Shown piece after piece: positions 1 through 5,882 of a stretch of DNA of 11,179 nucleotides. The stretch is from Candidatus Aminicenantota bacterium. Lineage in GTDB: Bacteria; Acidobacteriota; B3-B38; Guanabaribacteriales; B3-B38. Location: NCBI GenBank assembly GCA_029880275.1, contig JAOUOQ010000039.1, positions 1 through 11,179 of the forward strand. The letters are read 5' to 3'. The notes under the pieces are model-generated. The model saw nothing but the letters and a program-made list of their open reading frames with translations. It was not told the DNA's origin and did not search any database. Made by a program: the position numbers and the translations under genes. Within the stretch, counting starts at the first letter, position 1; every line of letters starts with the position of its first letter.

Positions 1-1
1 A

Positions 2-991
2 AGGGACGAGGTTCAGAACTACCCGGATGGTATCAAGTTATTGGAGTTCTGCCCCGCGGTGGAGTTCCTCCTTAACGAGCATGGACAGTGTGCCGGGGCA
101 GTGCTTTACAATATGGAAACCGAGGAGTACTATGTGGTGAAGGCAAAAGCGGTAGTGCTGGCTACGGGCGGTTCGGGGCGGCTCCATATCCAGAATTATA
201 TGACCACCAACCACTACGGGGCTACCGGTGACGGGCTGGTGCTCGGCTACCGTGCAGGGGTAAAGCTGTGCTTCCTTCACACGGTGCAGTATCACCCCAC
301 AGGGGTTGTCTTCCCTGAGCAAGCTGAGGGGCTGCTGATCACCGAGAAATTCCGCGGCGCCGGAGCTAATCTGGTCAATATTGATGGAGAGCAGTTCGTC
401 TATGAGCGTGAACCCCGCGATGTGGAAGCCTCGGGCATTATCCGCGAGTGCTCACCCGATGTGGGCAAAGGAGTTCTTACACCGACCGGCAAGTTTGGCG
501 TCTGGTTGGACTCACCTATGATCGATATGCTGTGGGGCGAGGGAACGGTAGCCAAGGAATTTCCCGGAAAGGTTATCCTTTTCAGAAGGTACGGTATCGA
601 CATCAGCAAGGAGCCAATGCTGGTTCACCCCACTCTCCATTATCAGAATGGCGGACTGGCGATAAATGCCAAAAGCGAGACCTCGCTCCCTGGTTTATTT
701 GTAGCGGGTGAGATTGCTGGAGGGATCCACGGCGAGAACCGCCTGATGGGAAATTCCCTCCTCGATGTGACCGTCTTCGGCAGAATAGCGGGGGAAAACG
801 CTGCTGTCTTTGCCAAGCAGAAAGCCAGGGAGGGAAGGCTCACCCTGGAGCATGTCAACAGATATCATAAGGAGTTAGAGGAGGCTGGTATTGTAACCGA
901 TAGGGTTGCTCCTATGCTGCTGCCTGACTATAGCAATCCCGAAGTCAGAAAAAAGCAGCTCACCAGCTCTTATTTAGGAACGCTCCGTTGA
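2..991 (+). CDS. Fumarate reductase/succinate dehydrogenase-type FAD flavoprotein, 5'-truncated
   Basis: The frame is open from the left edge (R-D-E-V...) to a TGA, so the true start and the N-terminal dinucleotide-binding motif are off the window; 329 residues are visible. Family landmarks, numbered in the visible part: ATGGSGR (54-60), the HPTG substrate loop in VQYHPTG (95-101), PRD (138-140, where E. coli FrdA has its catalytic Arg287), HYQNGG (213-218), and ENRLMGNSLLDVTVFGR (245-261), the C-terminal FAD/substrate-binding stretch. The active-site His and Arg positions of the family therefore look intact, and a redox role on a fumarate/succinate-like substrate is likely. The protein ends only about 70 residues after that stretch, so it lacks the longer C-terminal helical domain of FrdA/SdhA. 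No signal peptide or haem motif is visible in the part shown. The hydrogenase operon follows 84 bases downstream on the same strand. TfrA-like, aspartate-oxidase-like or another family member are alternatives; the exact substrate is unknown. Confidence 0.85.
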   Translation, partial: RDEVQNYPDGIKLLEFCPAVEFLLNEHGQCAGAVLYNMETEEYYVVKAKAVVLATGGSGRLHIQNYMTTNHYGATGDGLVLGYRAGVKLCFLHTVQYHPTGVVFPEQAEGLLITEKFRGAGANLVNIDGEQFVYEREPRDVEASGIIRECSPDVGKGVLTPTGKFGVWLDSPMIDMLWGEGTVAKEFPGKVILFRRYGIDISKEPMLVHPTLHYQNGGLAINAKSETSLPGLFVAGEIAGGIHGENRLMGNSLLDVTVFGRIAGENAAVFAKQKAREGRLTLEHVNRYHKELEEAGIVTDRVAPMLLPDYSNPEVRKKQLTSSYLGTLR

Positions 992-1002
992 CCGGGCTAA
1001 AA

Positions 1003-1058
1003 ATCGACACCAGTGAAAGGTATATCACGTTAGCATCCAGATACCTCTCAAAGTCGAT
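1003..1058 (+). other. Nested inverted repeats upstream of the hydrogenase operon
   Basis: In the 84-base gap between the flavoprotein and the mvhD-like gene, ATCGAC (1003-1008) is complementary to GTCGAT (1053-1058). Inside it AGGTAT (1018-1023) is complementary to ATACCT (1041-1046), leaving a 17-base apical loop. No T-tract follows, so it does not look like an intrinsic terminator. It ends just before the ribosome binding site at 1063. An mRNA processing or stability structure, or an operator, is possible. Both stems are short and could be chance. Confidence 0.35.
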
Positions 1059-1062
1059 AGGA

Positions 1063-1068
1063 AGGAGG
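1063..1068 (+). promoter_or_regulatory. Ribosome binding site of the mvhD-like gene
   Basis: A full AGGAGG lies 7 bases before the ATG at 1076. This supports the chosen start and suggests strong independent initiation for the first hydrogenase gene. Confidence 0.8.
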
Positions 1069-1075
1069 AATAAGG

Positions 1076-1510
1076 ATGGTCTTTGAACCTAAAATTGTGG
1101 GATTTCTTTGCAACTGGTGTTCCTATGCGGGAGCGGACCTGGCGGGTACTTCCCGAATGACCTATGCACCCAATGTTCGACCCATAAGGGTAATGTGCAG
1201 TGGCAGGGTTGATCCCACATTTGTCATAAAAGCCTTCTTGGAGGGAGCGGATGGAGTCCTTGTTGCGGGCTGCCACCCACCCTCTGACTGCCACTATCAG
1301 GAAGGTAACCTGAAGACAATGAGGCGCATCCCTCTGCTCAAGAAGATGCTAAAGCAAATGGGAATCGAGGAGGGACGTCTCCGTCTGGAATGGGTCTCCG
1401 CTTCCGAAGGGGCGAAGTGGGCCAGAGTGGTAAACGAGTTTACCGAGCAGGTCAGGACTCTGGGTCCCCTCAATTGGAAAGTTCCCCAGCCCAAAGGAGG
1501 GAAACATTAG
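1076..1510 (+). CDS. mvhD: MvhD-type hydrogenase iron-sulfur (delta) subunit
   Basis: This 144-residue protein matches the MvhD family, a small [2Fe-2S] protein that passes electrons from the MvhAG hydrogenase to HdrA in the heterodisulfide reductase complex. Hallmarks are FLCNWCSYAGADLAG (residues 10-24, with C12 and C15), VRPIRVMCSGRVDP (34-47, C41) and GCHPPSDCHYQEGN (65-78, C66 and C72). The protein is soluble, with no signal peptide. The second cysteine pair is spaced C-x5-C, whereas I recall C-x4-C (CHxGDCHY) in typical members, so one residue appears inserted. The length is normal for a stand-alone MvhD. A perfect Shine-Dalgarno site sets the start. Its stop lies 2 bases before the ATG of the small-subunit gene, placing it at the head of the hydrogenase operon. 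Cytoplasmic location is inferred from the family. Confidence 0.93.
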   Translation: MVFEPKIVGFLCNWCSYAGADLAGTSRMTYAPNVRPIRVMCSGRVDPTFVIKAFLEGADGVLVAGCHPPSDCHYQEGNLKTMRRIPLLKKMLKQMGIEEGRLRLEWVSASEGAKWARVVNEFTEQVRTLGPLNWKVPQPKGGKH

Positions 1511-1512
1511 AG

Positions 1513-2481
1513 ATGGAAAAATACAAGTTAGCATTTTATTGGGCTTCCAGCTGTGGGGGATGTGAGGTTGCGGTATTGGATATCCATGAGAACATCCTCA
1601 AGGTGATAGAGATTGCCGATATCCTCTTCTGGCCGGTAGCTTTGGACTTCAAATATAAAGATGTGGAGGCGATGAAGGATAACCACATTGATGTCTGCTT
1701 CTTCAATGGGGCTATCAGGATGTCTGAGCAGGAGCATTTAGCCCACCTGTTGAGGAAGAAGTCCAAGATAATGGTGGCTTTCGGCGCCTGTGCCTGTCAC
1801 GGCTCAATACCCGGACTGGCTAACTTTTTCTACCGCGATGAGGTAATGAATCGGGCTTATCTGGAAACTCCCTCAACAGTCAATCCCGAAAACATACTTC
1901 CCCAGGAAGTTACCAAGGTTAAAGAAGGGGAGATAACCATTCCCGAGTTTTATGATACGGTTCATACCCTTGGTCAGACAGTAAAGGTTGACTACTTTGT
2001 CCCCGGTTGCCCACCGGTACCTGACCAGATAATGACCCTGGTGGAGGCTCTCATCAAGAAAGAGCTGCCTCCGGAAGGCTCAGTTATCGCCGGGGATAAG
2101 ACCCTCTGCGACACATGCGAGCGGTTGAGAGAGGAAAAGATTGTCCCCCAATTTAAGCGCCTGGTAGAAGTCATACCCAACAATGAGAAGTGCTTCCTGG
2201 AGGAGGGGATAATATGCTGCGGACCGGCTACTCGCAGTGGCTGCGGCAACCGGTGCATTAATGCTAACCAGCCCTGCCGGGGCTGCTTCGGCCCCGCGCC
2301 GGAGATTCACGACCAAGGGGCAAAACTCCTGAGCGCCATAGCCTCCATAAGCTCCATCAACGAGGAGGAGAGGGTAGGAGAGTTTGTCAACTCCATCCCC
2401 GACCCGGCTGGTTATTTTTACCGATTTACACTGCCCTACTCGATGTTGAAACGAAAGCTAATCAGGGAGGAGAAGAAGTAA
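1513..2481 (+). CDS. mvhG: [NiFe] hydrogenase group 3c small subunit (MvhG type)
   Basis: This 322-residue protein is the electron-transferring subunit that pairs with the downstream large subunit and carries its iron-sulfur clusters. The N-terminus YWASSCGGCEVAVLD (residues 9-23, C14 and C17) is the proximal-cluster motif, followed by FGACACHGSIPG and VPGCPPVPDQ. The C-terminal half has many cysteines (CDTC, then CFLEEGIICCGP, SGCGNRC, NQPCRGCFGP) suited to the further clusters. There is no twin-arginine signal, so the enzyme should be cytoplasmic, as expected for group 3. The frame is open upstream to 1390, but the ATG at 1513 is chosen because it directly begins the conserved N-terminus, follows AAAGGAGG (1493-1500, 12-base spacer) and avoids a long overlap with the mvhD-like gene. 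The stop overlaps the next start by one base (TAATG), implying translational coupling. Confidence 0.95.
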   Translation: MEKYKLAFYWASSCGGCEVAVLDIHENILKVIEIADILFWPVALDFKYKDVEAMKDNHIDVCFFNGAIRMSEQEHLAHLLRKKSKIMVAFGACACHGSIPGLANFFYRDEVMNRAYLETPSTVNPENILPQEVTKVKEGEITIPEFYDTVHTLGQTVKVDYFVPGCPPVPDQIMTLVEALIKKELPPEGSVIAGDKTLCDTCERLREEKIVPQFKRLVEVIPNNEKCFLEEGIICCGPATRSGCGNRCINANQPCRGCFGPAPEIHDQGAKLLSAIASISSINEEERVGEFVNSIPDPAGYFYRFTLPYSMLKRKLIREEKK

Positions 2482-3938
2482 TGAAACGAATAACCATCGA
2501 CCCTGTTACCCGACTGGAGGGACACGGAAAGATAGAGATCTTCCTTGACGAGGAGGGGGAAGTTGCCAACGCTTATATGCAAATCCCCGAATTTCGGGGG
2601 TTTGAGAAGTTCTGCGAGGAGCGCCCCGCCGAGGAGCTTCCCCGCATAACCCCGCGCATATGCGGTGTCTGTCCTCCGGCACACCATCTGGCGTCCACCA
2701 AAGCCTGCGACGCCCTGTGGAAGGTTGACCCCCCCTCGCCTGCCAAGAAGCTCCGGGAACTCTTCTACAGCGCCTACTACTTTGCCGACCACCTGCTGGC
2801 TATCTACTATCTGCAGGGACCAGACCTGATTGTCGGTCCCACTGCTCCTGCCGCTAAAAGGAACATATTGGGAGTTATCGAAAAGGTAGGGCTTGATGTC
2901 GGCAAAGAGGTGATAAAGCATCGTGCTTACGGGCAGAAGATACTGGAGATGCTGGGCGGAAAGCCGATTCATCCCACCTGGGGTATCCCCGGAGGGGTCA
3001 CCAAAGGGTTCACCGAGGAGGAGAGGGCTCAGGTAGAGGAGATGGCCAAGTCGGCGGTGGAGTTCGGCAAGTTCACCCTGAAAGCGATAGACGACATAGT
3101 GCTGAAGAACAAGGAGTATGTCGACCTCATCCTCAGTGACCCTTATACCATTTCCAGCTACTATATGGGGCTGGTGGACAACAATAATAAGGTCAACTTC
3201 TACGATGGGGATATCCGAGTGGTAGACCCTGAGGGGAAGGAGTTTGCCAAGTTCAAGCCTCATGAGTACCTGGACTTCATAGAAGAGCGGGTGGAACCCT
3301 GGACGTATCTGAAGTTCCCCTATCTCAAAGGTGTCGGCTGGAAAGGCTTCGTTGGAGGCAAGGACAGCGGTGTCTATCGGGTAGCCCCCTTAGCCCGCCT
3401 CAATGCGGCGGATGGGATGGCCACCCCGCTGGCGCAAGCAGAGTATGAGAGATTCTATGAGACGCTGGGAGGGAAGCCTGTTCCGCACACTCTGGCCACT
3501 CACTGGGCACGGGCAATTGAACTAATGTACGCCGCCGAGCGCTTGCTTGAGCTGATCCAGGATGAGGAGATAACCAGCGATAACATCCGCATTATTCCCA
3601 CCGAGACGCCTACCGAGGGAGTGGGGGTGGTGGAGGCATGTCGAGGCACACTCTATCATCACTACCAGACCGACCCCGATGGCATTATCACCAAGGTCAA
3701 TCTCATTGTAGCCACCGTGAATAACAACGCCGCCATATGCATGTCCATCAAGAAAGCCGCGCAGGGAGTCATCAAGAAGGGGAAGGTGGACGATGGCATA
3801 CTGAATATGGTGGAGATGGCCTTCCGAGCTTACGATCCCTGCTTCGCCTGCGGCACCCACACCCTGCCGGGGCAGATGCCCCTGGAGGTCAACATATACA
3901 ATCACCACCAGGAGCTGATAAAGACTTTCAGGAGATGA
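2481..3938 (+). CDS. mvhA: [NiFe] hydrogenase group 3c catalytic large subunit (MvhA type)
   Basis: This 485-residue catalytic subunit splits H2 at a Ni-Fe centre. The N-terminal RLEGHGKIEI (11-20) and the L1 motif RICGVC (59-64, ligands C61 and C64), followed by PPAHH, are present. The C-terminal L2 motif DPCFACGTH (452-460) supplies C454 and C457. Both L2 cysteines are ordinary TGC codons, so this is not a selenocysteine enzyme like VhuU. A 25-residue tail follows H460, the usual cleavage point after nickel insertion, so the precursor should need a maturation protease; one is encoded immediately downstream with an ATGA overlap. The sequence resembles F420-non-reducing hydrogenases of methanogens and various anaerobic bacteria. 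Its partner subunits are the two genes just upstream. Physiological direction (H2 uptake or evolution) cannot be read from the sequence, though H2 uptake is usual for group 3c. Confidence 0.96.
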   Translation: MKRITIDPVTRLEGHGKIEIFLDEEGEVANAYMQIPEFRGFEKFCEERPAEELPRITPRICGVCPPAHHLASTKACDALWKVDPPSPAKKLRELFYSAYYFADHLLAIYYLQGPDLIVGPTAPAAKRNILGVIEKVGLDVGKEVIKHRAYGQKILEMLGGKPIHPTWGIPGGVTKGFTEEERAQVEEMAKSAVEFGKFTLKAIDDIVLKNKEYVDLILSDPYTISSYYMGLVDNNNKVNFYDGDIRVVDPEGKEFAKFKPHEYLDFIEERVEPWTYLKFPYLKGVGWKGFVGGKDSGVYRVAPLARLNAADGMATPLAQAEYERFYETLGGKPVPHTLATHWARAIELMYAAERLLELIQDEEITSDNIRIIPTETPTEGVGVVEACRGTLYHHYQTDPDGIITKVNLIVATVNNNAAICMSIKKAAQGVIKKGKVDDGILNMVEMAFRAYDPCFACGTHTLPGQMPLEVNIYNHHQELIKTFRR

Positions 3939-4402
3939 AGATATTGGTCCTCGGGCTGGGAAACCCCATCCTGACGGATGATGGGGTGGGGATTTATGTA
4001 GCCAGGGAGCTCCAAAAACGGTCCATCCCGAAAGGTGTAGTAGTGGAGGAATCATCCCTAAGCGGTTTCTATTTGATGGACCTCCTCCTCGGGTATGATA
4101 AAGCGATAATTATTGATTGCGTAAAGACAAAGGGAGGAAAAGTAGGCGAGATTTACTCCTTCAAACCCGAGGCGTTTGATAGGTCTGTTCATCTCACTTC
4201 CGTTCACCAAACAAACCTGGCGACAGCTATGAAATTTGGGAAGCAGATTGGACTGAAAGTGCCCAAGGAAATCATCATCTTTGCAGCAGAAATAGCAGAT
4301 AATCAAACATTCTCCGAAGAGTGCACCCCCCTGGTTCAGAAAGCCATCCCCAGAGCGGTGCGTTTGGTGGAGAAAGAACTCCTTCGCATGGTAAAGGGCT
4401 GA
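3935..4402 (+). CDS. [NiFe] hydrogenase maturation protease (HyaD/HybD family)
   Basis: This 155-residue endopeptidase is predicted to remove the C-terminal tail of the hydrogenase large subunit after nickel insertion. It opens with KILVLGLGNPILTDDGVG (2-19). The candidate nickel-sensing residues are D16 (Glu in E. coli HybD, Asp in many relatives), D61 in AIIIDCVK, and H91 in TSVHQTNL, matching the Glu16/Asp62/His93 set of HybD. The open frame extends upstream into the large-subunit gene, but the ATG overlapping that gene's TGA (ATGA) is clearly the start because the conserved N-terminus begins there. GGAG sits directly against the ATG, so initiation probably relies on translational coupling. 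Its place as last gene of the operon suggests it serves this hydrogenase specifically. Confidence 0.94.
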   Translation: MKILVLGLGNPILTDDGVGIYVARELQKRSIPKGVVVEESSLSGFYLMDLLLGYDKAIIIDCVKTKGGKVGEIYSFKPEAFDRSVHLTSVHQTNLATAMKFGKQIGLKVPKEIIIFAAEIADNQTFSEECTPLVQKAIPRAVRLVEKELLRMVKG

Positions 4403-4420
4403 AGAGGGATTTGCCCTTAC
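4391..4420 (+). other. Hairpin over the stop codon of the protease gene
   Basis: GTAAAGGGC (4391-4399) pairs with GCCCTTAC (4413-4420) except for one bulged A, and the stop codon at 4400 lies in the loop. The next bases (TTATCAGATC) are not a T-tract, so intrinsic termination is doubtful. It might mark or protect the 3' end of the hydrogenase transcript. Confidence 0.3.
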
Positions 4421-4455
4421 TTATCAGATCTCAACACCATGTCTGACTCTTTTCG

Positions 4456-4534
4456 AAAAAAAACTTGCTTCTCAGGCAAAGGGTTCCTTTCAAAGGCGGC
4501 TTTAGCTGTGGCAAACCCTCTGAATGAGAGAAGC
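4456..4534 (-). terminator. Likely intrinsic terminator of the minus-strand membrane-protein operon
   Basis: Read on the minus strand, GCTTCTC (4534-4528) pairs with GAGAAGC (4473-4467). An inner stem AGGGTT (4519-4514) pairs with AACCCT (4485-4480), and a small CCTTT-G-AAAGG hairpin lies in the loop. The structure is followed by AAG and eight T residues (4463-4456). It lies 18 bases past the stop of the 222-residue membrane protein. The T-tract occurs only for minus-strand transcripts; plus-strand reading gives TAAAAAGG. The large interior is unusual for a classic terminator. Confidence 0.55.
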
Positions 4535-4552
4535 TAAAAAGGCAAGATGACT

Positions 4553-5221
4553 TCAGGGCGAAGCTTCCAGCAGGAGTATCCCACTCATAACGAAGGCAGC
4601 GGTGGTTATTACCGTCTGCAGGAGAATCCCCACATTTGCCAGGGCATTCATCTGAAGGGCGAAGAAGAGGAAGGTAAGCACCACCATGGCAGCCTGCAGG
4701 ATAAAGATGCTGCCCACCCACCTTTCCGCCACATTCCCTCGTCGGAAAGCAAGCCCCCAGAGGATGAAAAAGAGAAATCCCATCCCCAGGAGGGGATAAA
4801 AGATAGATTCACCTACCAGGTTCAGAAGGGTCACCTTAGCCTGAAAGGCTTCGTCAATCCTCCTGCCGGGGTCGGAAACCATATTAATAATCCCACCCGT
4901 CATGGCGCTGAGCAGGAAGACCCCTATCAAGTATATTAAGCCAAACCCCAATCCCACCATTGCTCTCCCCGGAGCCTTCTCCTTCAGGAAGAGAGCTATG
5001 CCTATAAGGGCGGGGAGCAAGAAGAAGAGGGAGATATATTCAAGCAGGTGCCCCGCCCGAATTCCCCCTCTGCCGTAAATCTCAATGAGTCCTTCGGGGA
5101 TTGAAGGGGTTCCCGAAGAAAATCCCAGAGCTGCGCTATGGGTTATGTATGCAGCTAATCCCAGGATGCCAAAAATTATGGCACACCAACCCGTCCAGCG
5201 GAAAAGGGCTTTATTGACCAT
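4553..5221 (-). CDS. Multi-span integral membrane protein, unknown function
   Basis: I do not recognise this 222-residue protein. Six hydrophobic segments are visible at about residues 10-32, 59-80, 88-112, 130-158, 168-190 and 196-218, so it should be an inner-membrane protein with short loops. The longer hydrophilic stretch at 33-58 (SSGTPSIPEGLIEIYGRGG) lies between the first two segments, and SDPGRRIDEAF (116-126) lies between the third and fourth. No catalytic or binding motif is evident. The general look recalls small multi-TM families such as DUF4386, but I cannot assign it. GAGAGG lies 11 bases before the ATG. The gene starts 47 bases after the 153-residue membrane protein on the same strand, so the two are probably co-transcribed, and a terminator-like structure follows. 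Confidence 0.75.
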   Translation of the reverse strand: MVNKALFRWTGWCAIIFGILGLAAYITHSAALGFSSGTPSIPEGLIEIYGRGGIRAGHLLEYISLFFLLPALIGIALFLKEKAPGRAMVGLGFGLIYLIGVFLLSAMTGGIINMVSDPGRRIDEAFQAKVTLLNLVGESIFYPLLGMGFLFFILWGLAFRRGNVAERWVGSIFILQAAMVVLTFLFFALQMNALANVGILLQTVITTAAFVMSGILLLEASP

Positions 5222-5268
5222 CGTCTCTCATACCTCTCTTTTTTAATCAGATCAGCCTTTTAAAATTC

Positions 5269-5730
5269 CTACCTTATTCTCACCCCTATCAGAGTAGCCA
5301 GGATAAGGACCACGCCGCTGCCCAACAAACAACCGCTCATCTTCCCCAGAGCCGAACTGAGAGGGAGGCGGGATTCCTCTATACCCTTGCTCCGCAACCA
5401 CTCGGCAATACTCCCCTCAAAAAATCCTGCTATCCCATCGGTGATGGCATCCCCAATTACACTCCCGACAATCGCTCCCAGCACTCCGAACATCGTCCCC
5501 CCGGCTATAGCCGGGATGGTGAGCAGCCCGGTATCCATGGCACCGAAGACCATATCGGGTATCATCCTTGTCATGTTGAGGCGACACAGTTTGGCGGCAA
5601 TTAAAGGCAGGGTGCATAGAGCCAGAACCACTCCTCCCACATACCACCCTCTTTGCAGGGTATGATAGGCTACTCCGCCAAACAGGATACAGAGAATCGA
5701 GACCACAACAACCTCTTTTAACTTCTTCAT
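5269..5730 (-). CDS. Small glycine-rich membrane protein, unknown function
   Basis: This is a 153-residue protein with hydrophobic segments at about residues 7-24, 30-48, 62-100 (long, Gly/Ala-rich, probably two passes) and 132-149. The central part, running through MIPDMVFGAMDTGLL (56-70) and GSVIGDAITDGIAGFFEG (89-106), has the acid-plus-glycine character of a buried functional core: Asp59, Asp66, Asp94 and Asp98 all lie in or next to membrane segments. A soluble stretch (107-130) contains the pattern EWLRSKGIEESRLPLSSALGK. I have an impression of similar uncharacterised proteins in other anaerobes and archaea, but know no function. A strong GGAGG lies 5 bases before the ATG. It sits between rnr and the 222-residue membrane protein, all on one strand. 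Confidence 0.75.
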   Translation of the reverse strand: MKKLKEVVVVSILCILFGGVAYHTLQRGWYVGGVVLALCTLPLIAAKLCRLNMTRMIPDMVFGAMDTGLLTIPAIAGGTMFGVLGAIVGSVIGDAITDGIAGFFEGSIAEWLRSKGIEESRLPLSSALGKMSGCLLGSGVVLILATLIGVRIR

Positions 5731-5849
5731 ATCCTCCTCCCTTAGCTGTTCAACAATTTAGTGCTCGCTTTGTTAAAGATCATCTTAAAATGAACTGGCA
5801 GACCTTATTATAGCAAAACTCTCTCATGGAGATTTTCCCTTTCAGCTTT

Positions 5850-5878
5850 ATTATAATATAGGAAAGGAGGGCGGTCAC
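5850..5878 (-). promoter_or_regulatory. Candidate promoter for the two membrane-protein genes
   Basis: On the minus strand a perfect -10 TATAAT (5855-5850) lies 17 bases from a weaker -35 GTGACC (5878-5873, four of six matches to TTGACA). It would start transcription near 5843, about 110 bases before the 153-residue protein. It lies in the 152-base gap after rnr, so the membrane genes need not depend on rnr read-through. A second TATAAT on the same strand (5812-5807) lacks a -35 partner. Confidence 0.4.
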
Positions 5879-5882
5879 CCCT

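Noticed and set aside
1390..1512. Longer N-terminus for the hydrogenase small subunit from the in-frame ATG at 1390
   Set aside because: It would overlap the mvhD-like gene by about 120 bases, and the conserved small-subunit N-terminus starts at 1513 with a good ribosome site.
2436..3263. 275-residue antisense open frame opposite the hydrogenase large subunit
   Set aside because: The plus strand encodes a well-conserved hydrogenase here; the antisense frame has no recognisable motif and follows from codon bias.
3838..3870. Possible selenocysteine in the L2 motif, as in Vhu-type hydrogenases
   Set aside because: Both cysteine codons of DPCFACGTH are TGC; no in-frame TGA is present.
3737..3934. 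Upstream extension of the maturation protease to 3737
   Set aside because: The extension lies within the large-subunit coding region and reads as low-quality shadow protein. The family N-terminus KILVLGLGNP starts exactly at the ATGA overlap.
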